This document shows positions 41,748 through 43,801 of a stretch of DNA of 43,801 bases, piece after piece. Position numbers and translations under genes: made by a program. The stretch is from contig JANQLQ010000154.1 of NCBI GenBank assembly GCA_028280565.1, forward strand, positions 1 to 43,801, in the 5' to 3' direction. This stretch comes from Fulvivirga sp. GTDB lineage: Bacteria > Bacteroidota > Bacteroidia > Cytophagales > Cyclobacteriaceae. The notes under the pieces are model-generated. The model saw nothing but the letters and a program-made list of their open reading frames with translations. It made no database searches and was not told where the DNA came from. Position 1 is the stretch's first letter. Each line of letters opens with the position of its first letter.

Positions 41748-42563
41748 TTAAAGTGGATCATAGGGAGAATCTTTGTATTGCTCTACGATTATTTCATCCC
41801 CCTCAGAGATCTCCAAGTGATCTAAGGCAAGGGTATGTTGTCCAAATACGATCTTATCATTGACTTTTTGCTTGGAGAGGGTGAGCAGCGGTTCCCGGCC
41901 TTTTTCCCCGGTAGCAAGATCGTAGGTAGTGACTACGCATCGTGCACAGGGTTTTAAGCCTTGGAAGTGATTGCGACCTATGGTGAACCGGCCCCATCGA
42001 AACTCTTCGTAAGCTTCACCTCCTTCAAATACCAAGTTGGGCCTGAATCTCCCCATTTCCACCGGGACATCTAACCGGGCATTCAGATCATCCAATGAAG
42101 CCTTCCCTACAATTAAGAAAGGGTATCCATCCGCAAAACTTACCGTGCTTTCTCCCCATTGTGCTTTGATCTTACGCTGTGCATTTTCCGGTATATGCAC
42201 CAGGCGGCATTGAACCCCTAAACGATCAGAAAACCATTGATTCCAATCTTGATGACCGACAATAGCCTCTACGCCCGAACCCCATACTTCGGTAAACACC
42301 TTGTCGCCCTCTTGTAGCGTGTGAGGGATAGTCAATGTATCGTCACGATAGGTGATACGGTACGCTCCCGGCAGTATTTCTACCTGGAAAAACAAGAACT
42401 CGGTATATTTCCGGATAGTCATGAATGTGTCATTTTCATCTATGAGCATCCATCTCCGGTCGTGTTCCAGGCCTTTTTCTTTAACTTTTATGGTATTAAC
42501 CCGTATCCCCCCTAACGACTTGACAGGATATACGTATATTCCTGATAGATGATAGTTTGCCAT
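41748..42563 (-). CDS. MOSC-domain protein (YcbX/mARC-like)
   Basis: A 271-aa protein with an N-terminal MOSC_N beta-barrel domain (LSGIYVYPVKSLGGIRV, then LEHDRRWMLIDEN) and a C-terminal MOSC domain (about 120-265). The latter contains FRPNLVFEGG, the molybdenum-cofactor region with the conserved Cys in GLKPCARCVVTT, and the closing VGQ-like block (FGQHTLALDHLEISEGDEI). Relatives reduce N-hydroxylated compounds using Moco. No 2Fe-2S domain follows, so electrons must come from a partner. It lies 31 nt upstream of hemJ on the same strand. Confidence 0.92.
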   Translation of the reverse strand: MANYHLSGIYVYPVKSLGGIRVNTIKVKEKGLEHDRRWMLIDENDTFMTIRKYTEFLFFQVEILPGAYRITYRDDTLTIPHTLQEGDKVFTEVWGSGVEAIVGHQDWNQWFSDRLGVQCRLVHIPENAQRKIKAQWGESTVSFADGYPFLIVGKASLDDLNARLDVPVEMGRFRPNLVFEGGEAYEEFRWGRFTIGRNHFQGLKPCARCVVTTYDLATGEKGREPLLTLSKQKVNDKIVFGQHTLALDHLEISEGDEIIVEQYKDSPYDPL

Positions 42564-42775
42564 AGTTTAATAAGAATTATATTTACGCAGGTAGTGTTAC
42601 TTTTTAATGCACAGGAAAATAAACACTAAGTTCATCAACTCAGAGTAGGATTTCATCCGAATCGGGGCCATTTTTATTTGAAAAATAAATACATCGTTTA
42701 CCGCCTTCAGCCAGGCCTATCGGTAAGCCATGAAATAATAGAACAGAACAAGTAAAACATAACTGCTGATACATC

Positions 42776-43456
42776 ATGAGTGAACAATCAAATATCTGGT
42801 ACTTCCAAGATGTTGATCTCTTTAATGTTTTGTGTCCTCATAAGATCAAGGGCCTGGAAGATCGCCACGAATTCAACCGTTTCAAAAAAAACGATTTCAT
42901 TTATTTCCCAAATGAAAAAGCCAAGCATGTTTACATGATCGCCGAAGGGCGGGTGAAGATCGGGCACTACACCGAAGGAGGAAAGGAGGTAGTAAAGGCA
43001 ATTTTAGGAAAGGGCGAGGTCTTTGGCGAGCTTGCCCTGGCAGGAGAAGAAGTCCGCACCGACTTTGCCCAGTCCATGGACGACGACACTTCCGTTTGCC
43101 CTATGGGTATAGATGACATGCAGGAGCTGATGGCTGACGACAAAGAATTGAGCCTGAAGATCTACAAACTCATAGGACTGCGTGTAAGGAAATTAGAGCG
43201 AAAAATTGAGTCATTGGTATTTAAAGACGCCCGTACAAGGATCATCGACTTCTTAAAAGATGCCGCGGCGTGGAAAGGAAAAAAGGTAGGATTTGAAACA
43301 ATGATCCCTACCAAGCTTACCCACAAAGACATCGCCTCGCTTACAGGCACTTCACGCCAGACGGTCACTACCATTCTCAATGAACTCAAAGAGAGCAATT
43401 TGATCAATTTCGACCGTAGAAAGATCCTGATCCGGGATTTGGATAAGCTCAAATAA
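42776..43456 (+). CDS. Crp/Fnr-family transcriptional regulator
   Basis: A 226-aa protein. A cyclic-nucleotide-binding-type beta roll (about 30-125; FGELALAGEEVRTDFAQS) is followed by the dimerisation helix and a winged HTH (LTHKDIASLTGTSRQTVTTILNEL, about 180-205). The N-terminal region lacks the four-cysteine cluster of Fnr, so it is not an iron-sulfur oxygen sensor. Effector unknown. It is divergent from the MOSC-hemJ-SCO-cytochrome c block, which it might regulate. Confidence 0.93.
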   Translation: MSEQSNIWYFQDVDLFNVLCPHKIKGLEDRHEFNRFKKNDFIYFPNEKAKHVYMIAEGRVKIGHYTEGGKEVVKAILGKGEVFGELALAGEEVRTDFAQSMDDDTSVCPMGIDDMQELMADDKELSLKIYKLIGLRVRKLERKIESLVFKDARTRIIDFLKDAAAWKGKKVGFETMIPTKLTHKDIASLTGTSRQTVTTILNELKESNLINFDRRKILIRDLDKLK

Positions 43457-43801
43457 CACGTTAATGATCAAGCCACCGGTTAAACCTGTTGGGGGCCAAG
43501 CATTCAAAAGAAGAAATCGGAAGTCTCGATATTCTAAAAAAACTGGCATGGGTCGAATTGCTATGGATATAGGATGTGAGAATTTGCCGTTGCTGGGAAA
43601 TGAGGACGGCTATGCCTAGGTTTAGTTTTCAAAAAAACGATAGGTAAGTTCAACCCCCTAAACTAGTCCATGTTTGTAACCCCTAAGACTGATCCCCTTT
43701 AGACTGGTCCGTGTTTGTAACGCGGACCCATCGAGCACTACAAGGCACTGACGCCAGCATTTGTAATGCGGGTATCCAACGAAAATAGTGATCAAAACAG
43801 G
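43457..43801. repeat. Region of REP-like hairpins and direct repeats at the right edge
   Basis: No gene is supported in this 345-bp tail. A 22-bp direct repeat with a few mismatches occurs at 43659-43680 (TAAACTAGTCCATGTTTGTAAC) and 43699-43721. Hairpins share a TT-TGT-AA core: 43706-43728 (10-bp stem GGTCCGTGTT / AACGCGGACC with one G-T pair) and 43757-43769 (GCATT / AATGC). The same core occurs at 39753-39767. The feature may continue beyond the window. Confidence 0.6.

Noticed and set aside
1-43801. CRISPR array
   Set aside because: No series of regularly spaced identical direct repeats was found, and no cas genes are present.

Overview
The window looks like a chromosome segment from the phylum Bacteroidota, most likely a Cytophagales-type environmental bacterium. 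The evidence is a SusC/RagA-type TonB receptor beside a one-protein hybrid two-component regulator, lipoproteins with Cys-Ser-Asp-rich surface-export signals, DUF547, DUF2141 and DUF5522 families, a BtuG-like cobalamin-binding propeller, and promoter-like TTG / TAnnTTTG elements. GC content is moderate. No rRNA, CRISPR array or intact transposase or integrase gene was seen.

Layout. 1-4813: the 5' end of a SusC-like receptor, divergent from a hybrid sensor/AraC regulator. 5001-12797: two unrecognised secreted proteins, an SDR oxidoreductase, a large sigma-54 activator with three near-identical GAF repeats, and an AraC regulator. 12951-15163: a two-gene AbiE-type toxin-antitoxin module bounded on the right by tRNA-Asn and on the left by a degenerate copy of the 3' end of that tRNA, which looks like a small or decayed tRNA-targeted island. 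15237-19688: an atypical Nramp transporter, a small heat-shock protein, and a FecR-like plus CHASE2 pair.

19836-32897 is a vitamin B12 region. meaB (the GTPase partner of methylmalonyl-CoA mutase) faces a leftward block of lower-ligand and nucleotide-loop assembly genes: BtuF-like, cobU, a 49-aa DUF5522 protein, cobT, cobS, cobC and a PP-loop ATPase. Upstream lie a BtuG-like surface lipoprotein and btuB, headed by a cobalamin riboswitch. btuF, btuC and btuD run divergently from the riboswitch. This is a transport and salvage set: B12 is captured at the surface (BtuG/BtuB), passed through BtuF-CD, and incomplete corrinoids are finished by CobU/T/S/C. No corrin-ring synthesis genes are present. 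A frameshifted C-terminal stub of a second outer-membrane receptor overlaps the first gene of the cob block, a trace of an older operon arrangement.

32899-38035: two tandem DUF547 paralogues and a probable electron-transfer pair (FAD/NAD(P) oxidoreductase plus a polytopic NapH/NosR-like iron-sulfur protein). 38420-43456: a HAD phosphatase, a DUF2141 protein, a tightly overlapping hemJ - SCO - cytochrome c operon preceded by a MOSC protein, and a Crp/Fnr regulator.

The strongest unexplained signals are non-coding. A ~300-bp repeat occurs twice (20884-21210 and 39778-40068), both times in a tail-to-tail intergenic gap and in the same orientation. A family of hairpins with an invariant TGT loop lies beside the second copy and at the right end of the window.
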